From positions 1 to 32,631 of the forward strand of contig CAZJBX010000029.1 of assembly GCA_964544605.1 (NCBI GenBank): a DNA stretch of 32,631 nt, read 5' to 3'. The DNA comes from JAMIFN01 sp964544605 (lineage in GTDB: Bacteria > Pseudomonadota > Gammaproteobacteria > Burkholderiales > Burkholderiaceae_C). Made by a program: the position numbers and the translations under genes. The notes under the pieces were generated by a model, which worked only from the letters and a program-made list of their open reading frames with translations, made no database searches and was not told where the DNA came from. Below, piece by piece: positions 16,296 to 22,579 of this stretch (its first letter is position 1; the number at the start of each line of letters is the position of its first letter).

Positions 16296-16417
16296 GTGGT
16301 TTTGGAGTGCGGGTGGGCAGGACTGGGCAGGGATGGCCACAGGCCCTAGCGGGCCTTCGCCATGACGGAATTTGGAGGGCCGCATTTGTAGGGGCGTTGC
16401 ATGCAACGCCCCTACGA
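16296..16417 (+). repeat. Two-hairpin repeat element, copy A
   Basis: A 122-bp unit starting GTGGTTTTGGAGTGCG. It holds a two-tier hairpin (ATGGC 16333-16337 with GCCAT 16359-16363, enclosing AGGCCC/GGGCCT with loop TAGC). After TGACGGAATTTGGAGGGCCG comes a perfect 28-bp palindrome at 16388-16415, with half-site GTAGGGGCGTTGCA. Copy B at 16710-16831 has the same length and order. The first 22 bases recur alone at about 16580-16601 as a fragment. Confidence 0.85.
16388..16415. repeat. Perfect 28-bp palindrome
   Basis: The left half-site GTAGGGGCGTTGCA is followed directly by its exact reverse complement. Palindromes of this kind recur across many unrelated bacterial genomes in my general knowledge; their mode of spread is not clear. 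It forms the second hairpin of copy A. Confidence 0.9.
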
Positions 16418-16709
16418 CCGCCAGCACAGCACACAGTAGGGGCACGGCGTGCCGTGCCCGCAATGCCGCCACTACCCCCACTTCGTCATTGCGGCCTCCG
16501 AGCCGCAATCTCGACTTTTCAGCCGCCTTATTTGCAACAGAGATTGCGGGTCAAGCCCGATGCCGCCATCTTGGGCTGCAAGGCCGTGGTTTTGGAGTGC
16601 GCCGTTTTACGGCGCTTTGGGCTTCCCGCACGCATTGTTCGGCTTTGATCTAAAGCGGCGCAGAGCGCCGCACGCCATAGGCCGAGCGACCATCCCATGC
16701 TGCAAGGCG

Positions 16710-16831
16710 GTGGTTTTGCACTCTAGGTGGGCAGGGTTCGTAGGGGATGGCCACAGGCTCTAAAGAGCCTTCGCCATGACGGAATTTGGAAGGCCGCATT
16801 TGTAGGGGCCTTGCATGCAACGCCCCTACGA
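16710..16831 (+). repeat. Two-hairpin repeat element, copy B
   Basis: Second copy of the 122-bp unit. The first hairpin reads AGGCTC/GAGCCT with loop TAAA. T16759 pairs with A16766 where copy A has C16345 with G16352, a compensatory change. The outer ATGGC/GCCAT stem is unchanged. The second palindrome (16802-16829) has one mismatched pair relative to copy A (GGGGCC against GGGGCG in the left arm). The 5' part has diverged more than the hairpin core. Confidence 0.85.
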
Positions 16832-17031
16832 GAATCCTCGCAGCCCATCCACCACCCTCGTCATGCTGAACTTGATTTCAGCATCTCGGTTTTTCGGTTG
16901 AGTGCTTGGCAGCAGAGATTGCGGGTCTCAAGCCCGCAATGACGAGGTGTGGCAATGACGCGTTTTGTGGGCAGTAATAGATGGGTAGGGGCAGCTTGTG
17001 CCTGCCCATGGGCAGGCGATCGCAAGGCTCG

Positions 17032-17056
17032 CCCCTGCTAGCAGGGGTTTTCTTTT
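17032..17056 (+). terminator. Terminator at the right end of the repeat region
   Basis: CCCCTGCTAGCAGGGG is a perfect 16-bp palindrome followed by TTTTCTTTT on the plus strand. It can end plus-strand transcription coming through the repeat region before it meets obgE. On the minus strand, after the obgE stop, the same hairpin lacks a T tract. Confidence 0.65.
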
Positions 17057-17059
17057 GCT

Positions 17060-18190
17060 TTATTTGAAGCGGGGGTCGTCTGCTTCGGGTTGATAACTCA
17101 ACTCGTCTTCAGCCAGGCTGGTGTCGGGGATGGGGCTGGCCGCTTGCTCGGCAGCCTGCACGCGGCTGACATGGGTTTGAATGTGCTGAATCAGGGTTTC
17201 GCAGCCTTGGCGTGTGAGGGCGGAGATTTCAAACACGGGTGGCAGCTCGGCGAGTTTCAACTTCATGGCGCGGGCATAGCGTTTTTTGAAGTCGTGTACC
17301 ACAGTGGCGCGTTCGTCCTCGGGCAGCATATCGAGCTTGTTGAGCACCAGCCAGCGCGGGCGTGCATAGAGGCCCTCATCGTATTTTTTCAGCTCGCCGA
17401 CGATGGCCTTGGCCTGCGCCACAGGGTCCACGGCTTCGTCAAAGGGGGCAATGTCGATGATGTGCAGCAGCAAACGGGTGCGCTGCAAATGGCGCAAAAA
17501 CTGGTGGCCCAAGCCCGCGCCGTCACTCGCGCCTTCAATCAGGCCAGGGATGTCGGCGACGACAAAGCTTTGCTCTGGGCCGACGCGCACCACACCCAAA
17601 TTGGGGTAGAGGGTGGTGAAGGGGTAGTCGGCAATTTTGGGGCGGGCATTGCTGACGGCGCTGATGAAGGTGGATTTGCCTGCATTGGGCATACCCAGCA
17701 GGCCCACATCGGCCAGCACTTTGAGTTCGAGCTTGAGGCTTTTGCGCTCGCCAGGCCAGCCTGGGGTTTTTTGCCTAGGGGCGCGGTTGATGGCGGATTT
17801 GAAGCGCAAATTGCCAAAGCCACCGTCGCCGCCTTTGGCGATTAGGATTTTCTCGCCCGCTTGCAGCAGTTCATAGAGTTGTTCGCCTGTTTCGGCATCG
17901 CTGATGATGGTGCCAACGGGGAGTTTGAGCGTGATGTCTTTGCCGGCTGCGCCAAACATATCGCTGCCCATACCGTGTTGGCCCTTCTCGGCCTCGTGGC
18001 GTTTGCTGTAGCGGAAATCGACCAAGGTGTTGAGGTTGACATCGGCCACGGCCCAGACATGGCCGCCACGGCCACCGTCGCCCCCATCGGGGCCGCCAAA
18101 CTCACGGTATTTCTCATGGCGGAAGGAGACGCAGCCATTGCCCCCATCGCCAGCGGCAATTTCGATATAGGCTTCATCGACGAATTTCAT
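17060..18190 (-). CDS. obgE: GTPase Obg/CgtA
   Basis: Essential ribosome-associated GTPase acting in 50S assembly and stress control. The 376-residue protein has the N-terminal Gly-rich Obg fold (MKFVDEAYIEIAAGDGGNGC, GGPDGGDGGRGG). Its G domain shows GMPNAGKST (G1), DIPGLIEGASDGAGLG (G3) and LNKLDML (G4). The acidic C-terminal tail is short. The ATG at 18190 is preceded by AGGAG at a good distance; upstream in-frame sequence is not conserved. It lies after rpmA, the usual rplU-rpmA-obgE order, with a hairpin in the 79-bp gap that may reduce its expression relative to the ribosomal proteins. Confidence 0.97.
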   Translation of the reverse strand: MKFVDEAYIEIAAGDGGNGCVSFRHEKYREFGGPDGGDGGRGGHVWAVADVNLNTLVDFRYSKRHEAEKGQHGMGSDMFGAAGKDITLKLPVGTIISDAETGEQLYELLQAGEKILIAKGGDGGFGNLRFKSAINRAPRQKTPGWPGERKSLKLELKVLADVGLLGMPNAGKSTFISAVSNARPKIADYPFTTLYPNLGVVRVGPEQSFVVADIPGLIEGASDGAGLGHQFLRHLQRTRLLLHIIDIAPFDEAVDPVAQAKAIVGELKKYDEGLYARPRWLVLNKLDMLPEDERATVVHDFKKRYARAMKLKLAELPPVFEISALTRQGCETLIQHIQTHVSRVQAAEQAASPIPDTSLAEDELSYQPEADDPRFK

Positions 18191-18223
18191 GGGGCGGCTC
18201 CTGGCGCAAGATTGAGAACGACA

Positions 18224-18246
18224 AAGCCCCGCATAGGGCGGGGCTT
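18224..18246 (-). terminator. Hairpin between rpmA and obgE (attenuator-like)
   Basis: AAGCCCCGC pairs perfectly with GCGGGGCTT over a five-base loop; on the minus strand the following bases are TGTCGTTC, a poor T tract. It would act as a partial terminator or an mRNA end-stabilising hairpin, lowering obgE expression compared with rplU-rpmA. Confidence 0.5.
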
Positions 18247-18269
18247 GGTTTGAAGAGTCAGCGGTTGCT

Positions 18270-18533
18270 TTAGGCTTCAATAGGGGTGATGACCACCATT
18301 TTCTTGTTCAAACGACCTTGCTGACGGAAAGAAACTGTGCCGTCAACCAGGGCGTACAAGCTGTGATCGCGGCCGCAGCCGACATTGTCACCGGGGTGGA
18401 ATTTGGTGCCGCGCTGGCGCACGATGATAGAGCCAGCAGAGACCGTTTGGCCGCCGAACGCCTTCACACCCAACATCTTGGGGTTGGAGTCGCGACCGTT
18501 TCGCGTGGAGCCGCCGCCTTTTTTCTGTGCCAT
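18270..18533 (-). CDS. rpmA: 50S ribosomal protein L27
   Basis: L27 sits at the peptidyl-transferase centre, with its N-terminus reaching the tRNA ends. The 87-residue sequence starts MAQKKGGGSTRNGRDS, the normal form in proteobacteria, which lacks the leader seen in Firmicutes. It continues with LGVKAFGGQTVSAGSIIVRQRGTKFHPG in two recognisable blocks. It lies 22 bp after rplU and before obgE in the standard operon. Confidence 0.98.
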   Translation of the reverse strand: MAQKKGGGSTRNGRDSNPKMLGVKAFGGQTVSAGSIIVRQRGTKFHPGDNVGCGRDHSLYALVDGTVSFRQQGRLNKKMVVITPIEA

Positions 18534-18555
18534 GGTGTTTACTCCTTACAGGGCT

Positions 18556-18873
18556 TTACTTGCCGCCGTTGATGCTGGCAATTTCCAATTCGGTATAGCC
18601 TTGGCGATGGCCTTGGCTCTTTTTGTAGTGTTTGCGGCGGCGCATTTTGAAGATGTGAATCTTCTCGCCACGGCCATGGGCCACCACTTTGGCTACAACA
18701 GAAGCGCCAGATACGAGTGGTGTGCCCATAACCAAGCCTTCGCCGTTACCTACGGCCAAAACTTCGGTCAGAGTCACTTCGCCACCCACATCCGCAGCAA
18801 TCTGTTCTACTTTCAATTTATCGCCAGCGGCAACGCGATACTGCTTGCCACCAGTTTTTATGACTGCGTACAT
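18556..18873 (-). CDS. rplU: 50S ribosomal protein L21
   Basis: L21 binds 23S rRNA in the large subunit. The 105-residue protein starts MYAVIKTGGKQYRV and ends with the basic FKMRRRKHYKKSQGHRQGY region typical of L21. The ATG at 18873 is fixed by the family N-terminus; the longer in-frame sequence to 18942 is leader. It is the first gene of rplU-rpmA-obgE and has a promoter candidate overlapping the end of the upstream permease gene. Confidence 0.98.
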   Translation of the reverse strand: MYAVIKTGGKQYRVAAGDKLKVEQIAADVGGEVTLTEVLAVGNGEGLVMGTPLVSGASVVAKVVAHGRGEKIHIFKMRRRKHYKKSQGHRQGYTELEIASINGGK

Positions 18874-18940
18874 GTGTTTAATTCCTAGTGAAATTGAAGG
18901 AAAACGAAAAATTCCCTTTTCTATAAAAAGAGAACTGCGC

Positions 18941-18969
18941 ATTCTAACCCATCTTCAGTACACGCGCAA
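18941..18969 (-). promoter_or_regulatory. Candidate sigma-70 promoter for rplU-rpmA-obgE
   Basis: On the minus strand TTGCGC (18969-18964) is followed after 17 bp by TAGAAT (18946-18941). Transcription would start near 18934, giving a leader of about 60 bases that is A/T-rich and purine-rich before the L21 ATG. The -35 is weak but begins with the key TTG; spacing is optimal. Confidence 0.48.
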
Positions 18970-19992
18970 GACCTTGAGCTCACGGCGCAGCCAGGCGTAG
19001 TAGATGGGGGCGGCCACCAAGCCACCAATGCCAAAGGCTGCTTCCATGAGCAGCATCACGCCCAGCAGCTCGTAGGTGCGCAGTTGCAATTGATGGCCCA
19101 TGATTTTGGCGTTGATGAAGTATTCGAGCTTGTGGATGGCGATGAGGAAAAGCAGGGCGGCAACGGCCAGCCACGGTGAGATGGTGAGGGCCACGATGGT
19201 GATGGCGGTGTTGGAAATGATGTTGCCAATGATGGGCAGGAGGCCAGCGACGAAGGTGATGACGACCAAGGCGGTGCTCAGCGGCATGTTGTAGCCCAGC
19301 AAGGGCAGAAATACGAGCAAAAAAGCGGCGGTGAGGATGGTGTTGACGGCGGAAATGCGCAGTTGAGCAGAAACGACATCGCGGAAGGCGTCGAACAATT
19401 GCCACATGCGGCCGCGCCAAGCTTGCAGGAAAACGCTGTCTTGCGGCTGGTTTTTACCGATGGGGCTGGCCGCCGCTAAAAAACCAATGACCAAGCCGAT
19501 GATGAGGTGGGCCACGGCGCGGCCTGCAAATTGGCCCGCATGGGTCAGGCGCTGGGGGTGGGCCTCGGTCCAGTCGCTTAAAAAGGTTTCAAGCTCGGCG
19601 GTATCGGTGGGCAAACGCCCTTGCAGGCTGGCAGGTAGCCAAGCGTCAAAGGCTTGCAAGGTGGTGAGGGCGCTTTCAAAAATACGCAGCAGTTTGCCGC
19701 TGCGTTGTGCGTCCAGCAGTTCAATGATGCCGATGTAGATGAACCAAGCAAAGGCGGCGGCGCAGATGAGGACAAAGACAAAGGTGATGCTTTGTGCAAT
19801 GCGGTGGCCAAAGCGGGGGCTCAGGCCCTGTACCAAGGCGCGGTAGATGCCCAAAGTGGCCAAGGCGCTGAGCAAGGCCAGCAGCAAGTGCAGCTTCAAA
19901 ATCAGCAGCAGCAAAAAAAAGGCCAAGGCGAAAGCCAACCATTGCTGGGTTTGGCTCGATAGGGTAGGGGCAGTGGTGGGGCTGTGCGGCAT
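18955..19992 (-). CDS. AI-2E family permease (PerM/TqsA-like)
   Basis: A 345-residue inner-membrane protein of the AI-2E exporter superfamily, whose members export autoinducer-2 or act as Na+/H+ or other transporters; the substrate cannot be read from the sequence. About seven to eight hydrophobic segments are seen. The conserved C-terminal half has the blocks FVAGLLPIIGNIISNTAI and IHKLEYFINAKIMG and the end region EAAFGIGGLVAAPIYYAWL. The ATG at 19992 is preferred; the in-frame TTG at 19998 adds two residues. The hpnC stop is 27 bp upstream, so co-transcription with hpnC is likely. The rplU promoter overlaps its last codons. Confidence 0.88.
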   Translation of the reverse strand: MPHSPTTAPTLSSQTQQWLAFALAFFLLLLILKLHLLLALLSALATLGIYRALVQGLSPRFGHRIAQSITFVFVLICAAAFAWFIYIGIIELLDAQRSGKLLRIFESALTTLQAFDAWLPASLQGRLPTDTAELETFLSDWTEAHPQRLTHAGQFAGRAVAHLIIGLVIGFLAAASPIGKNQPQDSVFLQAWRGRMWQLFDAFRDVVSAQLRISAVNTILTAAFLLVFLPLLGYNMPLSTALVVITFVAGLLPIIGNIISNTAITIVALTISPWLAVAALLFLIAIHKLEYFINAKIMGHQLQLRTYELLGVMLLMEAAFGIGGLVAAPIYYAWLRRELKVLRVY

Positions 19993-20019
19993 GGGCAAAT
20001 TATGCAGCAGGTCGGGGCT

Positions 20020-20856
20020 TTAGCGCAGGCGAAAAAAGGCTTTATAGAGCAGGGGCGGGCCGTCGGCCCAACTGAGTTTGGGGCGTTGGCTGAGGCTGTT
20101 GTAGCCCAAGGCGTGCAGGCGGTCGAGGATGCGCAGGCCGCCGGCCATGACCAGGCGCAGCTCCAAGCCTGAGCGTCCACCGATGCGGCTGGGCAATCGC
20201 TGCCCTTGCAGCATGAGGCTGCGGGCGCTGGCGCAGCATTCGGCAATCAGGGCACGGCTGGCGGCGCTGTCTTGCTGGGCCAAGATGTCGGCTGTGCTCA
20301 GGCCGTGGGCGGCGATGCGCGCGGTGGGCAGGTAATAGCGGCCACGGGGCAGGTCTTGGCTCAGGTCTTGCCAGAAGTTGATGAGCTGCAAGGCGCTGCA
20401 AATGGCGTCGCTCTCGCGCTCGGCGGCCTCGCCACGCACGCCATACAAATGCAGCAGCAGGCGGCCCACGGGGTTGGCCGAGTAGCGGGCGTAGTGCAGC
20501 AGCTCATCGTGCTGGGCATACCACAGGCCCTCGGCGGTGCGGCGCACATCTTGCTCGAAGGCGGTGAGCAGGTCTTCTAAGAGGCCCACGGGCAGTTGAA
20601 ACTGGACGATGGCCTGCGCCAAGGCGGTAAAAGTGCTGGCGTATTCGCCCACCACTGTTTGCCCTTGGGCCGCTTGCTGCAAATGCTGGCGGTATTGCGC
20701 CAGGGCGGCCAAGCGCTGGGCTGCGCTGTGCTGGCCCTCGTCGGCGATGTCATCGGCATGGCGGGCAAACCAATAGATGGCGACTACGGCAGGCCGAATG
20801 CGGGCGGGGCAAAGCCAGCTGGCGACGGGGAAGTTTTCGTAATGCTCAACGGCCAT
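20020..20856 (-). CDS. hpnC: Squalene/phytoene synthase family protein, HpnC type
   Basis: A 278-residue trans-isoprenyl diphosphate synthase. The start MAVEHYENFPVASWLCPARI and the first Asp motif DDIAD (35-39) fit HpnC, which turns presqualene diphosphate into hydroxysqualene in the HpnC/D/E route to squalene. The second motif is NFWQDLSQDLPRGRYYLP, typical for HpnC. The ATG at 20856 matches the family N-terminus; the frame is open to 20898. hpnD and hpnE, normally adjacent, are not in this window, and an AI-2E permease gene follows instead. A related phytoene or diapophytoene synthase role cannot be excluded. Confidence 0.82.
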   Translation of the reverse strand: MAVEHYENFPVASWLCPARIRPAVVAIYWFARHADDIADEGQHSAAQRLAALAQYRQHLQQAAQGQTVVGEYASTFTALAQAIVQFQLPVGLLEDLLTAFEQDVRRTAEGLWYAQHDELLHYARYSANPVGRLLLHLYGVRGEAAERESDAICSALQLINFWQDLSQDLPRGRYYLPTARIAAHGLSTADILAQQDSAASRALIAECCASARSLMLQGQRLPSRIGGRSGLELRLVMAGGLRILDRLHALGYNSLSQRPKLSWADGPPLLYKAFFRLR

Positions 20857-20882
20857 GGGCAATGAGGGGGGCAAGCCAGATA

Positions 20883-20908
20883 CAGAAAAACCCGCCAAAG
20901 GCGGGTTT
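20883..20908 (-). terminator. Rho-independent terminator after the yidB-like gene
   Basis: On the minus strand AAACCCGCC pairs with GGCGGGTTT across a TTT loop and is followed by TTCTG, so the run of T continues from the stem. It separates the DUF937 gene from hpnC, making the former a single-gene unit. Confidence 0.75.
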
Positions 20909-20929
20909 GCGCAGGGCTATTTTAGGCGC

Positions 20930-21445
20930 TTATTTTTTCAGGAATTGGCTGGCCAAGCCGCCGACGAGGTTGCCCAAGCCGCCTGCATCTTTGCCGCCCG
21001 CACCCATCAGGCCGCCGAGCATACCCATGAGCTCGTCGCTAGAGCCCAAGCCGCTGCTGGGGGCTTCGCCTTTGGGTGTGAGGTGGTCGATGGCCATGGG
21101 CAGCAGGCTGGCCAAGCCGCCGGAGACATCGTTATTGCCCAAGCCCGCTTGTTTGGCAATGCTGCCAATCAAGTCGCTGCCGAAGACATTGGTGATTTGC
21201 TCGCCAGAGACAGGCAGGCTGGGGCCATTGCCAATCCAAGATTGGATGACATTGCCCAAACCTTGTTTGGCAAACATGCCGACCAAACCATTGAGGCCGC
21301 CTTGTTGGCCGTTGTTGGAGAGCATTTTCAGCACCACGGGGGCTAAGGCCGCAATCAAGGCGGGGTTGATGCCGCCGCTTTGTTGCTGTTTGCCGCCAGC
21401 CATATTTTTGAGTGCGCCGCCAACGATGGAGTTCAGAAGTGACAT
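20930..21445 (-). CDS. YidB-like DUF937 protein
   Basis: A 171-residue Gly-, Leu- and Met-rich protein starting MSLLNSIVGGALKNMAGG. The core shows the DUF937 pattern: PALIAALAPVVLKMLSNNG, GLNGLVGMFAKQGLGNVIQSW and EQITNVFGSDLIGSIAKQAGL. The C-terminal third (GMLGGLMGAGGKDAGGLGNL) is low-complexity Gly-rich. No signal peptide is clear. The start at 21445 has AAGGGA upstream; the frame is open to 21499 without family sequence. A TAATAT hexamer just before 21490 may be its -10 box. The function of the family is unknown. Confidence 0.82.
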   Translation of the reverse strand: MSLLNSIVGGALKNMAGGKQQQSGGINPALIAALAPVVLKMLSNNGQQGGLNGLVGMFAKQGLGNVIQSWIGNGPSLPVSGEQITNVFGSDLIGSIAKQAGLGNNDVSGGLASLLPMAIDHLTPKGEAPSSGLGSSDELMGMLGGLMGAGGKDAGGLGNLVGGLASQFLKK

Positions 21446-21571
21446 GGTTTTTTCCCTTAAATGAAGTGTGTAACAACGGCCCATATTAGCGGAATTCATT
21501 GCCTTATGCGGATTCGCCTAGGCTAGAGCCGACGCAAAAATCCGAAGAATGCACGCTTGGGCCGAGTTTTT

Positions 21572-22579
21572 TCAGGCCAGTGCCAGAGCTTGCAGGCAGG
21601 CGCGTTGGTGTTGCGGCCCCCAATCGGGCGGCAGCTCGAATGCACCCAAGCGCAGGCCATAGGGCTGCTGTTGGGCTTCGGCCTTCAGCACCCAAGCGGT
21701 GAGGCGAGAGAGTCTGGCCTCGTGCGGCAATTGGCCGCCGCATTGGGCGCTGTCGAGCCACAGCTCATGCTGTTGCAGCTCTTGCGCCTCGCGGCTGATG
21801 AGTTCGCCGCTTTTGGCCATTTTCTTCCACACAATTTGCTTTTGCGTATCGCCACGGCGGTAGGGCCGCAGGCCGTCAAATTCACCCGTGGGGGTGGGCG
21901 CTGCGGCGGCGCTGCCGCTGGCACTGGCTTGGCCCACGGGCAGGGGCGGGCAGGGCTGCTCGGGTTGGGGGTAGGCCAGCACGCGGCTGTGGGCGCGCCA
22001 ATAGCTCCATACTTTGAAAGTGCCCAAGGGGTAGCGGGTTTCGATGTCGATGCGGGGCAAGCTGTGCCAGCCGCGCACTGTTGGGGCCCAGCGCAGCTCC
22101 AGCGCGGCGCTGCCTTGGGGCGGCACATCCAGCCAAGCCCAGTGGGGCGCATCCGCGTTGGCGCTGTGCATGGCCAGGCCGATGCCGTAGCGGCCACGGC
22201 GGCTGGGGTTGTGCAGTTGCATGTGCAGGCGGGCGTCTTGCCCCACAAAGCAGGGCTCAGGCGGCTGCAATTGCAGTTTCAGGCCGCGCAAATTGCCGTG
22301 GCAGACATACATGCCGATGGTGGCCGCGCCAGCCAGCATGAAGGTGAGCAAATAGCCGAGGTTGATTTGGTAATTGATGGCCGCCAGCAGCAGCACGGCC
22401 AAGGTCAGCAGCAGCATCCAGCCGGCGCGGGTGGGCAAGATGTAAATCTGCCGCTGCGTCAGGCTCAGGCTGTCTTGCGGCGGCAGGCGGGCCATCATCC
22501 ATGCCGCTATTTGCGCTTGCATGGCTTGCCGAGGCTGGCGCAGCCAGCGGCTGGGGCCTGTTAGGGGCGCAGCAGCCAT
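21572..22579 (-). CDS. DUF58 protein (MoxR partner)
   Basis: A 335-residue membrane-anchored protein. Two adjacent hydrophobic segments lie at about 48-95 (TRAGWMLLLTLAVLLLAAIN and the following GYLLTFMLAGAATIGMYV). The soluble part has the DUF58 signature GEFDGLRPYRRGDTQKQIVWKKMAKSGEL-type block. DUF58 proteins, often with von Willebrand-A-like folds, are partners of MoxR AAA+ ATPases. The ATG at 22579 lies 19 bp inside the upstream protease gene, so translation may be coupled; an in-frame ATG at 22522 is possible. A TgpA-type transglutaminase that usually follows is not present; yidB comes next after a 126-bp gap. Confidence 0.85.
   Translation of the reverse strand: MAAAPLTGPSRWLRQPRQAMQAQIAAWMMARLPPQDSLSLTQRQIYILPTRAGWMLLLTLAVLLLAAINYQINLGYLLTFMLAGAATIGMYVCHGNLRGLKLQLQPPEPCFVGQDARLHMQLHNPSRRGRYGIGLAMHSANADAPHWAWLDVPPQGSAALELRWAPTVRGWHSLPRIDIETRYPLGTFKVWSYWRAHSRVLAYPQPEQPCPPLPVGQASASGSAAAAPTPTGEFDGLRPYRRGDTQKQIVWKKMAKSGELISREAQELQQHELWLDSAQCGGQLPHEARLSRLTAWVLKAEAQQQPYGLRLGAFELPPDWGPQHQRACLQALALA

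Larger units (their letters stand above)
16263..17059. repeat. Gene-free mosaic of inverted repeats
   Basis: No credible gene is seen in these 797 bp. Inverted repeats are packed along it: 16333-16363, 16388-16415, 16440-16459 (GGGCACGGC/GCCGTGCCC), 16488-16509 (ATTGCGGC/GCCGCAAT), 16599-16615 (GCGCCGT/ACGGCGC), 16655-16671 (GCGGCGC/GCGCCGC), 16747-16777, 16802-16829, 16863-16884 (ATGCTGA/TCAGCAT), 16918-16940 (ATTGCGGG/CCCGCAAT), 17001-17016 (CCTGCCCATGGGCAGG) and 17032-17047. They are of different sequence types, as if several families of dispersed palindromes (REP/MITE-like) had been inserted beside one another. Confidence 0.85.

Noticed and set aside
16263..17059. Small open frames of 70-110 codons in the repeat region
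   Set aside because: They run through palindromes, have no ribosome-binding sites or recognisable domains, and overlap each other in several frames.
16263..17059. Insertion sequence with its own transposase
   Set aside because: No transposase gene or remnant is seen; only short palindromes are present.
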